Shown piece by piece: positions 30,930 to 40,386 of a stretch of DNA of 59,050 bases. How positions within the stretch are numbered: position 1 is the stretch's first letter; each line of letters opens with the position of its first letter. A program made the translations under genes and the position numbers. The DNA is taken from NCBI GenBank assembly GCA_016936075.1, contig JAFGPS010000192.1, positions 1 to 59,050 on the forward strand, read 5' to 3'. The DNA is from Sedimentisphaerales bacterium. GTDB taxonomy: Bacteria; Planctomycetota; Phycisphaerae; Sedimentisphaerales; Anaerobacaceae. A model generated the notes under the pieces. It saw nothing but the letters and a program-made list of their open reading frames with translations, had not been told where the DNA came from and made no database searches.

Positions 30930-31541
30930 ATGGCAACAAATTTAGAATCTTTCGTTAAAACGCTTGAATCAGAAGGTGTTGATGCCGGCCAAAAAGCCGC
31001 ACAGAAAATTGAAGCTGAAGCTCGCAGGAAAGCTGAGCAAATAATTGCGGAAGGTAAAGTTCAGGCAGAACAGATTATTGAAAAAGCCAATTCCGAAGCT
31101 AAAACAATTAAATCCAGAATGGATTCCAGCCTGGAATTAGCAGCACGTGATGCCATTTTAATGCTCCGTGAAAAAATCAGTGAGCAGCTTAAAACTCTGC
31201 TGCAATTAAATATAGAAAAAGCTCTCAATAACGAGGAAACACTAATCAATATATTACGTCAGGTCATTCCTGCTTATGCCAAAGCCAGTGATGATAAACA
31301 AACCGCAGAGATTATTTTACCTGACAATTTACAAAGCAATCTTATTGAAAGTGTACTGCAGGAACTGAAAAATTCCCTCCAGGGGCAAAATGTCGAAGTT
31401 GACGTTAAACACAACCTGGCAAAAGCAGGATTTGAATTTAAAATAGAAGGATCCACTGTCGAGGTAAGCACAGAATCTGTAACTGAAATGTTAGTGGAAA
31501 TGATAGATCCCGATCTTCAGAAATTTCTTGCCGGTGCATAA
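30930..31541 (+). CDS. atpE: V-type ATP synthase subunit E (peripheral stalk)
   Basis: A 203-aa subunit E. The N-terminal half is a long Ala/Glu/Lys-rich helix (AQKIEAEARRKAEQIIAEGK) forming the peripheral stalk; the C-terminal globular domain ends in VEMIDPDLQKFL. It links A3B3 to subunit I. First gene of a seven-gene V/A-type ATPase operon running to 38557. The ATG at 30930 has AAAGGA upstream; a TTG at 30924 is in frame. Confidence 0.88.
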   Translation: MATNLESFVKTLESEGVDAGQKAAQKIEAEARRKAEQIIAEGKVQAEQIIEKANSEAKTIKSRMDSSLELAARDAILMLREKISEQLKTLLQLNIEKALNNEETLINILRQVIPAYAKASDDKQTAEIILPDNLQSNLIESVLQELKNSLQGQNVEVDVKHNLAKAGFEFKIEGSTVEVSTESVTEMLVEMIDPDLQKFLAGA

Positions 31542-31591
31542 GAAAAAGGAAAGATAAAAGCTGCTTCCGGAAACATTCAAAAAAAATTAAT

Positions 31592-32317
31592 ATGACTACA
31601 CTTAATCGATATGACTATATATTAAGCGCACTTCCGGCTCTCGAGCCTATAGGAAGTATTCCGCCTTTGAGTAAAATCGATTTTTTAAATATGATTGCTG
31701 GTTCTAAAGGACCTGTTCAAACAGTTGAGATTATTCTACTTAACGATGATTTAGCTCAATATGAAGCATTTCTTTCTAAAGAAATTGATAAGGACAAACT
31801 GGATTTGGCAGTTCTTAATCTTGAAAACACAGAAAACGAATCAGCTCTTCCAGCTTTTCTTGTTCCTGATGAAGAAAAGCATGATAAAGCAAACGACAGA
31901 CTTGCTTCTGAAGGTATCTGGTCGAGATATTTTCATTATGCCGCTCGTATAGCCAAAAATAAACACAGCCAGTTTCTCAAAGCCTGGGTTGGTTTTGAAG
32001 TGGGTCTTCGTAATGCTCTTACTATAGCGCGTGCACAAGTACTTGAGTTGGATCCGGAAGCATATCTTGTTTGTCCGGAACTGGCAGATGATAAAATTGA
32101 TTACAGTAATATAATTACTGCCTGGCATGCGGCTTCTAACCCCCTTGTCGCTCTGGAAACACTTGACAAGGCAAAGTGGGAATGGCTCGAAGAGCATGGA
32201 GCTCTTTACAGTTTCACTGCAAACGAAATAGAAGTTTATGCCGCCAAACTCATTCTTCTTCATCATTGGCGAAGAATTTTGTCCGGCAGTGAACAGAATA
32301 AAAAAACGGTTCATTAA
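31592..32317 (+). CDS. DUF2764 family protein of V-type ATPase operon
   Basis: A 241-aa protein matching the DUF2764 position in bacterial V-ATPase operons (between E and A, as in Chlamydia, spirochaetes and Bacteroidetes). It is soluble and helix-rich; ARIAKNKHSQFLKAWVGFEV and the DPEAYLVCPEL region are visible. No ordinary subunit C gene is present, so this protein probably takes the role of C, the funnel that joins the central stalk to the K ring. That role is inference from context and helical content. Confidence 0.82.
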   Translation: MTTLNRYDYILSALPALEPIGSIPPLSKIDFLNMIAGSKGPVQTVEIILLNDDLAQYEAFLSKEIDKDKLDLAVLNLENTENESALPAFLVPDEEKHDKANDRLASEGIWSRYFHYAARIAKNKHSQFLKAWVGFEVGLRNALTIARAQVLELDPEAYLVCPELADDKIDYSNIITAWHAASNPLVALETLDKAKWEWLEEHGALYSFTANEIEVYAAKLILLHHWRRILSGSEQNKKTVH

Positions 32318-32360
32318 AACCTGAAATAAAGTTAATATAGCATGAATGTGAGGTTGTACT

Positions 32361-34208
32361 GTGAAAGGACGAATTAAAGCCGTCTTTGGAAACATGGTTG
32401 TTGCCCAAACAAGCGACAATATTATTAAGAATGCTGTAGGCTATTGTGTAAGAAGCGATGGCGTAAAACTTTTATGTGAGATTATTCGCGTACGAGGCGA
32501 TTCCGCTGACCTCCAGATATTCGAGGAAACAAGAGGATTGCGTGTCGGTGACGAAGTAATTTTCGAAGAAGAAATGCTTTCCGCTTCTCTGGGACCCGGC
32601 TTGTTGGGTCAGATTTATGATGGATTGCAGAATCCGCTTCCACAGCTTGCAGAAAAAGTTGGATTCTTTCTCGAACCGGGAAATTATATCCACGCACTCG
32701 ATACCGAACGTACATGGGACTGGACTCCGAAAGCAAAAGCCGGCGATGTAGTTCAGGCCGCTGATACACTCGGAAGTGTTCCGGAAAGTATTTTCGAGCA
32801 CAATATTATGGTTCCTTTTGGCTGGGATGGCCAGTTTACAGTGCAATACATCGCAGAACCTGGTTCATATCCGATACTTAAAGATATTGCGATATTAACT
32901 GATTCTTCCGGCAATGAACGCAAAGTAACTATGGAACAATCATGGCCGGTAAAACGTCCTCTATGTGTAACGAAAAGACGTTTGCTTCCGACAACACCTA
33001 TGGTAACAAGCGTTCGTATTGTAGATACTATGTTCCCTATCGTTCAGGGAGGTACGTATTGCATTCCTGGACCATTCGGCGCCGGCAAAACTGTTTTGCA
33101 GCAAATCACATCTCGTCACGCTCATGTTGACATTGTAATAATTACCGCCTGCGGCGAACGCGCGGGCGAAGTTGTAGATACTATTCGCGAGTTTCCACAG
33201 TTACAGGACCCACGTACAGGCCGCAGTTTGATGGAACGAACAATTATCATTTGTAATACATCCGCTATGCCGGTTGCCGCTCGTGACGCATCTGTATATA
33301 CGGGAATGACACTTGCGGAATATTACAGGCAAATCGGATTGAATGTTCTTCTACTGGCCGACTCAACAAGTAGATGGGCACAGGCTATGCGTGAAATTTC
33401 CGGTCGATTGGAAGAAATCCCCGGTGAAGAAGCGTTTCCCGCTTATCTCGAAAGTAGAATCGCGAGTTTCTACGAAAGGGCCGGGTCTATCGAACTTCGC
33501 GATAAACGTATTGCGTCAGTTACTATCGGCGGAACAGTAAGTCCCGCGGGTGGAAATTTCGACGAGCCGGTAACACAGGCAACTCTAAAAGTCGTTGGCG
33601 CATTCCATGGCTTAAGCCGTGCAAGAAGCGACGCGAGAAGGTACCCAGCTATCGACCCATTGGAGAGCTGGAGCAAATATAAAGGTATTATCGACTCGAA
33701 AAAAGTCGCGAGAATGAATAAAGTTTTGAAACGAGGCGATGAAATTCACCAGATGATGACGGTTGTCGGTGAAGAAGGCACTCCTATCGAAGATTTTACT
33801 ACTATGCTTAAAGCCGAATTTTTCGATTCAGCATACTTGCAGCAAAATGCTTTCGACGATGTTGACGCGGCAACTTCTGTTGACCGCCAGAAATTTGTCT
33901 TCGATAAATTACTTGAAGTGATTGAGACGGACTTTGATTTTAAGAACAAAGACGAAGCACGTCACTGCATGAAAAAAATAAGCAGTTTGTTCATTAACTG
34001 GAACTATGCTCCATGGGATGAAAGTGTTATTCCTGAATCCGAAAGACAGGATGAGAAAATGAGCAAAACTGCTCATGAAGGAAAAGAAGAAACTGAACGA
34101 GGCAGCTTCACAGAAATACTAAAGCAAATTGATGAATACGTCCAGTCATTGCTTGATGGTTCAAAAAACCCGGAATCTGATGAAAAGCTTCAGGAGACTA
34201 ATGCTTAA
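32361..34208 (+). CDS. atpA: V-type ATP synthase subunit A (catalytic)
   Basis: A 615-aa catalytic subunit using a GTG start. Walker A is GPFGAGKT (237-244), followed by the A-subunit motifs ACGERAGEVVDT and LADSTSRWAQAMREISGRLEEIPGEE, with the 'non-homologous' insert before the P-loop that marks V/A-type A subunits. It hydrolyses or makes ATP in the A3B3 head. The C-terminus has a charged extension of about 45 residues after the helical domain (EGKEETERGSFTEI), longer than usual. 59 bp separate it from subunit B. Confidence 0.96.
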   Translation: MKGRIKAVFGNMVVAQTSDNIIKNAVGYCVRSDGVKLLCEIIRVRGDSADLQIFEETRGLRVGDEVIFEEEMLSASLGPGLLGQIYDGLQNPLPQLAEKVGFFLEPGNYIHALDTERTWDWTPKAKAGDVVQAADTLGSVPESIFEHNIMVPFGWDGQFTVQYIAEPGSYPILKDIAILTDSSGNERKVTMEQSWPVKRPLCVTKRRLLPTTPMVTSVRIVDTMFPIVQGGTYCIPGPFGAGKTVLQQITSRHAHVDIVIITACGERAGEVVDTIREFPQLQDPRTGRSLMERTIIICNTSAMPVAARDASVYTGMTLAEYYRQIGLNVLLLADSTSRWAQAMREISGRLEEIPGEEAFPAYLESRIASFYERAGSIELRDKRIASVTIGGTVSPAGGNFDEPVTQATLKVVGAFHGLSRARSDARRYPAIDPLESWSKYKGIIDSKKVARMNKVLKRGDEIHQMMTVVGEEGTPIEDFTTMLKAEFFDSAYLQQNAFDDVDAATSVDRQKFVFDKLLEVIETDFDFKNKDEARHCMKKISSLFINWNYAPWDESVIPESERQDEKMSKTAHEGKEETERGSFTEILKQIDEYVQSLLDGSKNPESDEKLQETNA

Positions 34209-34267
34209 TTCAGTTAATTTTAATATAATATCTTGCAAAAATTGAAAAGATATAAAGGCGATTAATA

Positions 34268-35599
34268 ATGAGAACATATTTTGATGAGATTTCGAAAATT
34301 GCCGGTAACGTAGTAACCGTTAAAGCAGACGGCATTGGTTATGACGAACTGGCAGTGATAACATCAAGGCACGGCACTTCACTTGCACAAGTCATTCGTC
34401 TTGAAGATGACCAGGTAAGCCTCCAGATATTCGGTGGTACGGAAGGTGTTTCGACGGGAGATAAAATTCGCTTCCTCGGCCAATCTTTCAGGGTTCCTTT
34501 TACTGACGATTTGTTGGGAAGAGTTTTTGACGGCTCAGGACAACCAAGAGATGGAAGGCCGGAAGTAAAAGCAGAGACAGTTGAAATAGGTTCACCCGCG
34601 GTAAATCCGACCAAACGCAGGGTGCCGGATAAAATGATTCATACACGTATTCCGATGATTGATATTTTCAATACTCTCGTCGGTTCACAAAAACTCCCGA
34701 TTTTCTCCTCAGCGGGAGAACCTTATAATGATTTATTAGCGCGAGTCGGAATGCAGGCTGACGCTGAAGTTATCATTCTTGGCGGCATGGGATTGCGCCA
34801 CGATGATTATTTAACATTCCGTCATCGCTTCGATGAAGCAGGCGTTCTCGGAAGAACAATAATGTTTATTCATACCGCCGCTGACCCGGTTGTGGAATGC
34901 CTGTTGATTCCTGATTTGGCATTAGCGGTTGGCGAACAATATGCTTTGCAGGGTAAAAACGTACTTGTGCTTCTTTCTGATATGACCTCTTTTTCAGATG
35001 CTCTGAAAGAGATTGCGATTACAATGGAACAGGTACCATCGAACCGAGGTTATCCGGGTGACTTATATACCCAGTTAGCCAGACGTTACGAAAAGGCAGT
35101 TGATTTCGACGGTGCAGGCGCCATGACCGTTCTTGCATGTGTCACTATGCCGGGTGACGATGTTACACACCCTGTTCCTGACAATACCGGTTATATTACC
35201 GAAGGACAGCTTTACTTGAGACACGGACGTATTGAGCCGTTTGGTTCACTTTCTCGTCTTAAACAGTTAGTCAATGGTAAAACACGCGACGATCACAGGG
35301 ACATTATGAATGCCTGCATTCAGCTTTACGCTCAATGTGATGAGAGTCGTGAAAAGAGAGAAATGGGTTTTGAATTATCAGATTGGGACGAAAGACTTAT
35401 TCAATATGGTGACTTATTCGAAGCCAAGATTATGAACCTTAACCTCAATATTCAGCTTTTCGACGCTCTCGATGAGTGCTGGAAAATTCTCGCTGAATGT
35501 TTCAGACCGGAAGAGACCGGTATTCGTAATGCGATTATTCAAAAACACTGGCCTAAAAAAGTTTTGCAGGAAGAAACTACCGAAACATCAAAGGCATAA
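34268..35599 (+). CDS. atpB: V-type ATP synthase subunit B (regulatory)
   Basis: A 443-aa B subunit that forms the non-catalytic sites of the A3B3 ring. Typical blocks are [35 protein letters not shown] and [21 protein letters not shown]. The P-loop is absent, as expected for B subunits. It sits 11 bp before subunit D. Confidence 0.95.
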   Translation: MRTYFDEISKIAGNVVTVKADGIGYDELAVITSRHGTSLAQVIRLEDDQVSLQIFGGTEGVSTGDKIRFLGQSFRVPFTDDLLGRVFDGSGQPRDGRPEVKAETVEIGSPAVNPTKRRVPDKMIHTRIPMIDIFNTLVGSQKLPIFSSAGEPYNDLLARVGMQADAEVIILGGMGLRHDDYLTFRHRFDEAGVLGRTIMFIHTAADPVVECLLIPDLALAVGEQYALQGKNVLVLLSDMTSFSDALKEIAITMEQVPSNRGYPGDLYTQLARRYEKAVDFDGAGAMTVLACVTMPGDDVTHPVPDNTGYITEGQLYLRHGRIEPFGSLSRLKQLVNGKTRDDHRDIMNACIQLYAQCDESREKREMGFELSDWDERLIQYGDLFEAKIMNLNLNIQLFDALDECWKILAECFRPEETGIRNAIIQKHWPKKVLQEETTETSKA

Positions 35600-35610
35600 T
35601 ATAATTAATA

Positions 35611-36252
35611 ATGACTATGGCAAAAAAGAAGATAAAATTTACTCGAACAGAATTAAAGCAGCAGCGTGATGCACTTGCTCGTTTCAAGCGTTATTTGCCA
35701 ACGCTTAAACTTAAAGAACAGCAGGTACAAAGCTCTATCGTTCAGACTCGCCAGCTTTACAAGAAAGCACAGGACGAAGTCGATGCGACTGGACGCATTA
35801 TCTCTGCATACGATGGTTTGTTTAATGATGTCGCGGGTACGAACTTCAAGAAGTTCGCGACACCAGAATCAGTGAGAACATCGAGATACAGCATCGCGGG
35901 TGTGCATGTCCCCAGACTCGAATCTATAGTATTTCCAAAAGCGGATTACAGTCTTTTCGCTACGGCACCATGGACAGACAAAGCTCTTGCTGATTTAAAA
36001 ACACTGCACAAGCAGGAAACAGAACTTAAAATATTACAGGAATGCCTCGATTTACTTCTGGCAGAACTTAAAAAAGTTATGCAGAGAGTGAATCTTTTCG
36101 AGAAAGTTATGATTCCGAATACTCAGGATAATATAAGAAAGATTCGTATTGCTCTTGGTGACCAGATGACCGCTGGTGTAGCACGAGCGAAAATCGCAAA
36201 AGCAAAGCTGGAACAAAAAGCAATCCAGAATATGGAGGCCGATACAGAATGA
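35611..36252 (+). CDS. atpD: V-type ATP synthase subunit D (central stalk)
   Basis: A 213-aa rotor-axle subunit. The N- and C-terminal halves form the antiparallel coiled coil (LKQQRDALARFKRYLPTLKL at the start; MTAGVARAKIAKAKLEQKAI near the end), with a globular middle. It overlaps the subunit I start by 4 bases (ATGA), indicating translational coupling. Confidence 0.92.
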   Translation: MTMAKKKIKFTRTELKQQRDALARFKRYLPTLKLKEQQVQSSIVQTRQLYKKAQDEVDATGRIISAYDGLFNDVAGTNFKKFATPESVRTSRYSIAGVHVPRLESIVFPKADYSLFATAPWTDKALADLKTLHKQETELKILQECLDLLLAELKKVMQRVNLFEKVMIPNTQDNIRKIRIALGDQMTAGVARAKIAKAKLEQKAIQNMEADTE

Positions 36253-38087
36253 TTGTACCTATGTCAAAAGTTTTTATCGCGACACAGAGCCATAATCATG
36301 CAAAGCTTCTGGATATTCTTGCTAAGCTTGGTGTTGTACATATTGAACCTGTCGATCCAAATAAGGCCGTCGCTGAAGAAAAAATTCTCAATACATTATC
36401 AAAACTTGATCATGCTTTGCAGATTTTACAAAAAATTGAAACTGCAGGTGACACTCCTGATATATCACCCATGGAAGCCTGTGCTGAAGCAATAGAAATT
36501 AACAAAACTATTGTGGAACAAAAAGAAAGACTCAGCACACTTCATAGAACAGCAAGTCAGCTTACTATCTGGGGTAATGTTGAAGTTAAACGCTTAAAAC
36601 ATCTCAGTGCGATGGGTATTCAAATCAGATTTTTCTCTGTAGCCAAAAAAGATATGACCGGACTCAAAGCTGAATGCATCGAAGTTATATCAGAAATATC
36701 GGGCAAGGATGTAATGATTGCGGTTATAGACCGAATCGGAACATTTAAGATACCCGAAGGAGCTAAAGAAATTCAATGGCCATCTACTGACCTTCCAACA
36801 CTTAAAAAAGAAGCGGCAGAACTCGATGCGTCACTTAAGAAACATGATAAAAGACTGGCTCAACTTGCCAATTTAATAAATAAAATCAAAAATGAGCAAA
36901 AGCAATATCAATCAAAAGCTGATTTTCGTATAGCTCAGAACAGCGGCCTAACAAGCAAAGCCTTATTTGCTATTCAGGGATGGGTCCCAACCGCAAAAGC
37001 GGAATCGCTTACGAAAGATTTAGAAAAACATCAAATCACCGCCGCGGTTGATATTAAGCTGCCCGAAGAAGATGAAAAACCTCCGACATTAATTGAATAT
37101 CCTAAATGGGTCAAACCGATTAAAGCGCTGTTTGATATGCTTGGAACACTTCCCGGTTATAAGGAATATGATTTATCTCCGTTCTTCATGATCGCCCTGC
37201 CGTTGTTTGCGGCTATGCTTATCGGCGATGCAGGATATGGATTGATCTTTGCCGGAGCAGGAATAATTTTCTATAAAAAAATTGTAAAAGCAGCAAGCAA
37301 ACCGGCCGCTGATTTACTTATTATATTTGGCGTAATTACACTTATTTGGGGAATTTTAACCGCTAACTATTTCGGTATAACGCCCCAATCTTTAATTGAT
37401 ACAGGACGGGATTCCGCGGCTAAGTTCATGATTTCTCTGGCTCCTCTATGGCGACAGGATGGAGTAGAATCACGAAATCTTATTATGCAGGTTTCGCTTA
37501 TCATAGGCTGCCTGCACCTTGTTATTGCTCATTTATTCAAAGGTATCCAATTATTGCCGGACATAAGGGCTTATGCTGAATTTGCATGGTCGGTAATATT
37601 AATTGACATGCTTGTTTTGATATACTTCCTGATGTTCGTTGGTGCAGAAAAGATACCCGCGGTTATAGGTATTATATTGCTTTTTGCTTTTGCCGCAGTA
37701 AGCTGGTTTACTGCTCCGATGAAAAGTCCGGTTAAAAGAGTATTGATAGGTTTTGCATCGTCAATTCTTCCTCTGCTTAGTACATTCAGTGACATTATGA
37801 GTTATATCAGGCTTTTCGCGGTTGGACTTGCAAGTTATTATATCGCGGCCGCATTTAACGGTCTGGGTGCTGATGTCGCAAAATCCGCAACTTGGGTTGC
37901 CGGAGCACCTATAGTTATTTTTGGTCATGTCCTTAATATAGGTTTGGCCGCTATTGCAATTTTCGCACATGGTGTGCGTTTGAATATGTTGGAATTTTCC
38001 AATAACGTTGGAGTACAATGGGCTGGTTACGCATATCAGCCTTTTATTAAAGAAGAAAAAATTTCTATTGGAGACAATGAATTATGA
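36249..38087 (+). CDS. atpI: V-type ATP synthase subunit I (membrane stator)
   Basis: A 612-aa subunit a homologue. The N-terminal half (to about 310) is soluble with coiled-coil helices; the C-terminal half has about seven membrane helices. The ion-channel helix with the essential Arg is in FSDIMSYIRLFAVGLASYYI. It overlaps D at the start and K at the end (both ATGA). Confidence 0.94.
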   Translation: MIVPMSKVFIATQSHNHAKLLDILAKLGVVHIEPVDPNKAVAEEKILNTLSKLDHALQILQKIETAGDTPDISPMEACAEAIEINKTIVEQKERLSTLHRTASQLTIWGNVEVKRLKHLSAMGIQIRFFSVAKKDMTGLKAECIEVISEISGKDVMIAVIDRIGTFKIPEGAKEIQWPSTDLPTLKKEAAELDASLKKHDKRLAQLANLINKIKNEQKQYQSKADFRIAQNSGLTSKALFAIQGWVPTAKAESLTKDLEKHQITAAVDIKLPEEDEKPPTLIEYPKWVKPIKALFDMLGTLPGYKEYDLSPFFMIALPLFAAMLIGDAGYGLIFAGAGIIFYKKIVKAASKPAADLLIIFGVITLIWGILTANYFGITPQSLIDTGRDSAAKFMISLAPLWRQDGVESRNLIMQVSLIIGCLHLVIAHLFKGIQLLPDIRAYAEFAWSVILIDMLVLIYFLMFVGAEKIPAVIGIILLFAFAAVSWFTAPMKSPVKRVLIGFASSILPLLSTFSDIMSYIRLFAVGLASYYIAAAFNGLGADVAKSATWVAGAPIVIFGHVLNIGLAAIAIFAHGVRLNMLEFSNNVGVQWAGYAYQPFIKEEKISIGDNEL

Positions 38088-38557
38088 CAGGTTTGGAATT
38101 CGCAGGACAAATGTCTATGGGGCTTGTTTTAGGTGGCGCTGCGGTAGGCAGTTCGCTTGGAATTGCAGCCGCTGCTCAAGCTGCTGCCGGAGCATGGGCA
38201 AAGGAAGCAAAAGCCGGAAAACCCCTTAACTTTTCGTATATTATTCTGACTGGTATGCCCCTTTCGCAAACTATTTATGGATTTATTCTTATGCTGGTAG
38301 GTCTGTCACCTTTGATTACAGGTGAAGGCAGTACAGCAATCACGAATAACCCTGGCACTCTGCTGGGTATTGGAATCGCAGGCGGACTGGCTGAATTATT
38401 CAGTGCATGGATGCAGGGTATCATCGGTGCTGCGGGATGTAGATCAATTTCCGAAGGAGAGGGCAAAGGTTTAGTCTTTATCATTATTGCGATGGGTATT
38501 GTCGAGACCGTAGGTCTGTTCGGATTTATCTTCCTGCTGCTTGTTCTGCCTAAATAA
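38084..38557 (+). CDS. atpK: V-type ATP synthase subunit K (rotor ring), probable Na+ type
   Basis: A 157-aa, four-helix double-hairpin proteolipid. The first hairpin has Ser61 and Gln62 (PLSQTIYGF) in place of the carboxylate; the second has the ion-binding Glu141 (GIVETVGLFGF), and helix 3 has Gln111 (SAWMQG). These match the Na+ ligands of the Enterococcus hirae NtpK (Thr64, Gln65, Gln110, Glu139), with Ser for Thr. Only one carboxylate per four helices favours ATP-driven pumping. It is the last gene of the operon and is followed by a terminator. No subunit F or G gene is visible. Confidence 0.93.
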   Translation: MTGLEFAGQMSMGLVLGGAAVGSSLGIAAAAQAAAGAWAKEAKAGKPLNFSYIILTGMPLSQTIYGFILMLVGLSPLITGEGSTAITNNPGTLLGIGIAGGLAELFSAWMQGIIGAAGCRSISEGEGKGLVFIIIAMGIVETVGLFGFIFLLLVLPK

Positions 38558-38628
38558 GTTATTTATTGCTAAAGACTGAAATAGAATGTTTGATTATATA
38601 ATATGTCTGCATTCTTAGAGTTTATTAC

Positions 38629-38660
38629 GAATCCGGGTTTTGTACCCGGATTCTTTTTTT
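38629..38660 (+). terminator. Intrinsic terminator of the V-ATPase operon
   Basis: A perfect 10-bp stem (GAATCCGGGT/ACCCGGATTC) with a 5-nt loop followed directly by T7. It lies 72 bp after atpK and acts on the plus strand only; no T-run is present on the other side for the converging STAS gene. Confidence 0.95.
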
Positions 38661-38681
38661 AAAATTAATAATACTTAAGCG

Positions 38682-39032
38682 CTACTTTTTAGTGCAAGTT
38701 TCTTTTTGAATAGCTTTGAATACGTCATTCATATCATCCATAAAAACAAAATAATCAGCAAGACCAGCAACTACAAAAATACACTTTGCTATAGTCTTGA
38801 CATTATGGAAAATCAGCTTTCGCCCGTTATTTTCAAGAAATGAGCGTAATATTAATAGATTACTTATATTCGATGAATTGATAATTTCAACATACGAAAA
38901 ATCCAATACTACATCGCAGTCGCTTTTTTGACTTAGAGTCTCATTCAATTCTTTAAGCTCTTCAGCTATCTTCGGATCGCACGAAGAAAGCTTTATTAAT
39001 ATTACATTTTCTGGCAAACGGTGGTTTTCCAT
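38682..39032 (-). CDS. STAS-domain protein (anti-sigma-factor-antagonist-like)
   Basis: A 116-aa single STAS domain. The pattern CDVVLDFSYVEIINSSNISNLL is the strand-loop-helix around the usual phospho-serine site, with SSN at the tip. Such proteins switch anti-sigma kinases or bind lipids in partner-switching systems. No kinase or phosphatase partner is adjacent, although a sigma/anti-sigma pair starts divergently about 300 bp away. Confidence 0.8.
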   Translation of the reverse strand: MENHRLPENVILIKLSSCDPKIAEELKELNETLSQKSDCDVVLDFSYVEIINSSNISNLLILRSFLENNGRKLIFHNVKTIAKCIFVVAGLADYFVFMDDMNDVFKAIQKETCTKK

Positions 39033-39325
39033 TTGTTGACTCCTATTATTGGCCGAACAGATAAATCATTGTCGTTTCAATTGATTCTATCGGAATAAGA
39101 AAGGTCTTGATTAATCAAAAAGAAACGCAATATGTCTAATTTGAACAATCCTTTTATCTTTTCCTGTTTTTTAAATGAAAAAGACTTCTCCTTGATATAT
39201 TATAGGTCCAATATTCTCAGTGAAATTTTAGGGAATTATAAAGAAAAGAGGAATATCCCGGTAACACTTACATAGTCCTGCGCACTATATAAGTAAAGAT
39301 TCGATACAGGAGAATAATCAATAGT

Positions 39326-39835
39326 ATGCAAATGCACTCAATTTTTATTGAAGAAATAGAGCGACTAAAGCGGCTGTTGATTGGTATGGGAATGAATCAC
39401 GATGATGGAGAAGATATATTGCAGGATGTTTACCTGGAAGCCATGCAAAGGCCACCCAAATATGGCAATCCGGAAGAAAAGGCACGATGGCTTATGCGTG
39501 TAACAGTAAACAAGTGTACATTGCTATTCAGACAGAGAAGACTGAATACCAGAGTAGAAAAAGAATTTCTACAACAAAGCGCTGAATACGAAAAAATACA
39601 ACTTTCGCCGGACTGTGATGTAATTACCAATGAAGAAACCCAGGCTATAAAAAATTGCTTAAACGGCATGGATGAATCTTTGAAAGTGCCTTTGGTTATG
39701 AAATATTTTTGCGGATTAAATGCAAGTCAAATCAGCGACACCCTAAAACTTAAAAGCGGCACAGTCCGCAAAAGACTTTTTCAGGGCAGAGTAATTTTAG
39801 CTGAAATGTTATCAAAGAAAGGAATTGAGCCGTAA
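39326..39835 (+). CDS. ECF-like RNA polymerase sigma factor
   Basis: A 169-aa sigma-70 family protein with only regions 2 and 4. Region 2 contains DDGEDILQDVYLEAM and the DNA-melting helix ARWLMRVTVNKC. Region 4 is VPLVMKYFCGLNASQISDTL followed by KSGTVRKRLFQGRVIL. An AGGAGA site lies about 11 bases upstream of the ATG. It overlaps the anti-sigma gene by one base, typical of ECF operons, and probably regulates itself and the downstream genes. Confidence 0.9.
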   Translation: MQMHSIFIEEIERLKRLLIGMGMNHDDGEDILQDVYLEAMQRPPKYGNPEEKARWLMRVTVNKCTLLFRQRRLNTRVEKEFLQQSAEYEKIQLSPDCDVITNEETQAIKNCLNGMDESLKVPLVMKYFCGLNASQISDTLKLKSGTVRKRLFQGRVILAEMLSKKGIEP

Positions 39836-40386
39836 TGGAAAAGTGTCCTAAAATTCCGATTGAAAAGATAATTGAATATTGCGATGGTGAACTTTCTCAA
39901 AACGAAACTGAGCAGGTTGCACAACATATATCAGATTGTCAAATATGCAAAGCTAATGTACAGGTCTTACAAAACTCTCTCTCTCTTGCTCAGAATATCT
40001 GGGAAGGTGAAAAAGGAAAATGGGGAGATTTGCAATCGTTTAATAAACGTAAACTTTATAAATTCCCTATCAGAAAATTAATCTCTATCGCTGCAGGTAT
40101 AGTTATAATATTTTCAGTAGCTCTGTTGTGGTTACATTCTAAATCAAACGAAACAACTAACCTTAAGATGCCTAAGCTTACAGCTACAGAGATTGAAATT
40201 CAGGCAGAACAGGTAGCATTTGCCGCCCAGTTACTCGCAGTTGGTGACATGTACGCCGCACAGCCCGGTGCTGAACAATACGCGGCTCAAAGATATAATG
40301 ACATAATCGAATCTTTCCCATCGAGTCCACAATCTGAGCAGGCTAAATTGCACCTGCAAAATTTGTTAGAAAGGAAAATACAATAA
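39835..40386 (+). CDS. Membrane anti-sigma factor with zinc finger
   Basis: A 183-aa anti-sigma factor. The N-terminal zinc-binding HxxxCxxC (HISDCQICKA, about 31-40) follows the IIEYCDGELSQNETEQV helix of the anti-sigma domain. A membrane helix lies at about 83-102 (ISIAAGIVIIFSVALLWL). The C-terminal outer domain holds TPR-like helices (AQRYNDIIESFPSSPQSEQA) that could sense an envelope signal. It overlaps both neighbours by one base. Confidence 0.87.
   Translation: MEKCPKIPIEKIIEYCDGELSQNETEQVAQHISDCQICKANVQVLQNSLSLAQNIWEGEKGKWGDLQSFNKRKLYKFPIRKLISIAAGIVIIFSVALLWLHSKSNETTNLKMPKLTATEIEIQAEQVAFAAQLLAVGDMYAAQPGAEQYAAQRYNDIIESFPSSPQSEQAKLHLQNLLERKIQ

Noticed and set aside
31841..32419. 192-aa minus-strand frame opposite the DUF2764 gene
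   Set aside because: Overlaps two V-ATPase genes on the other strand and has no supported start or family.
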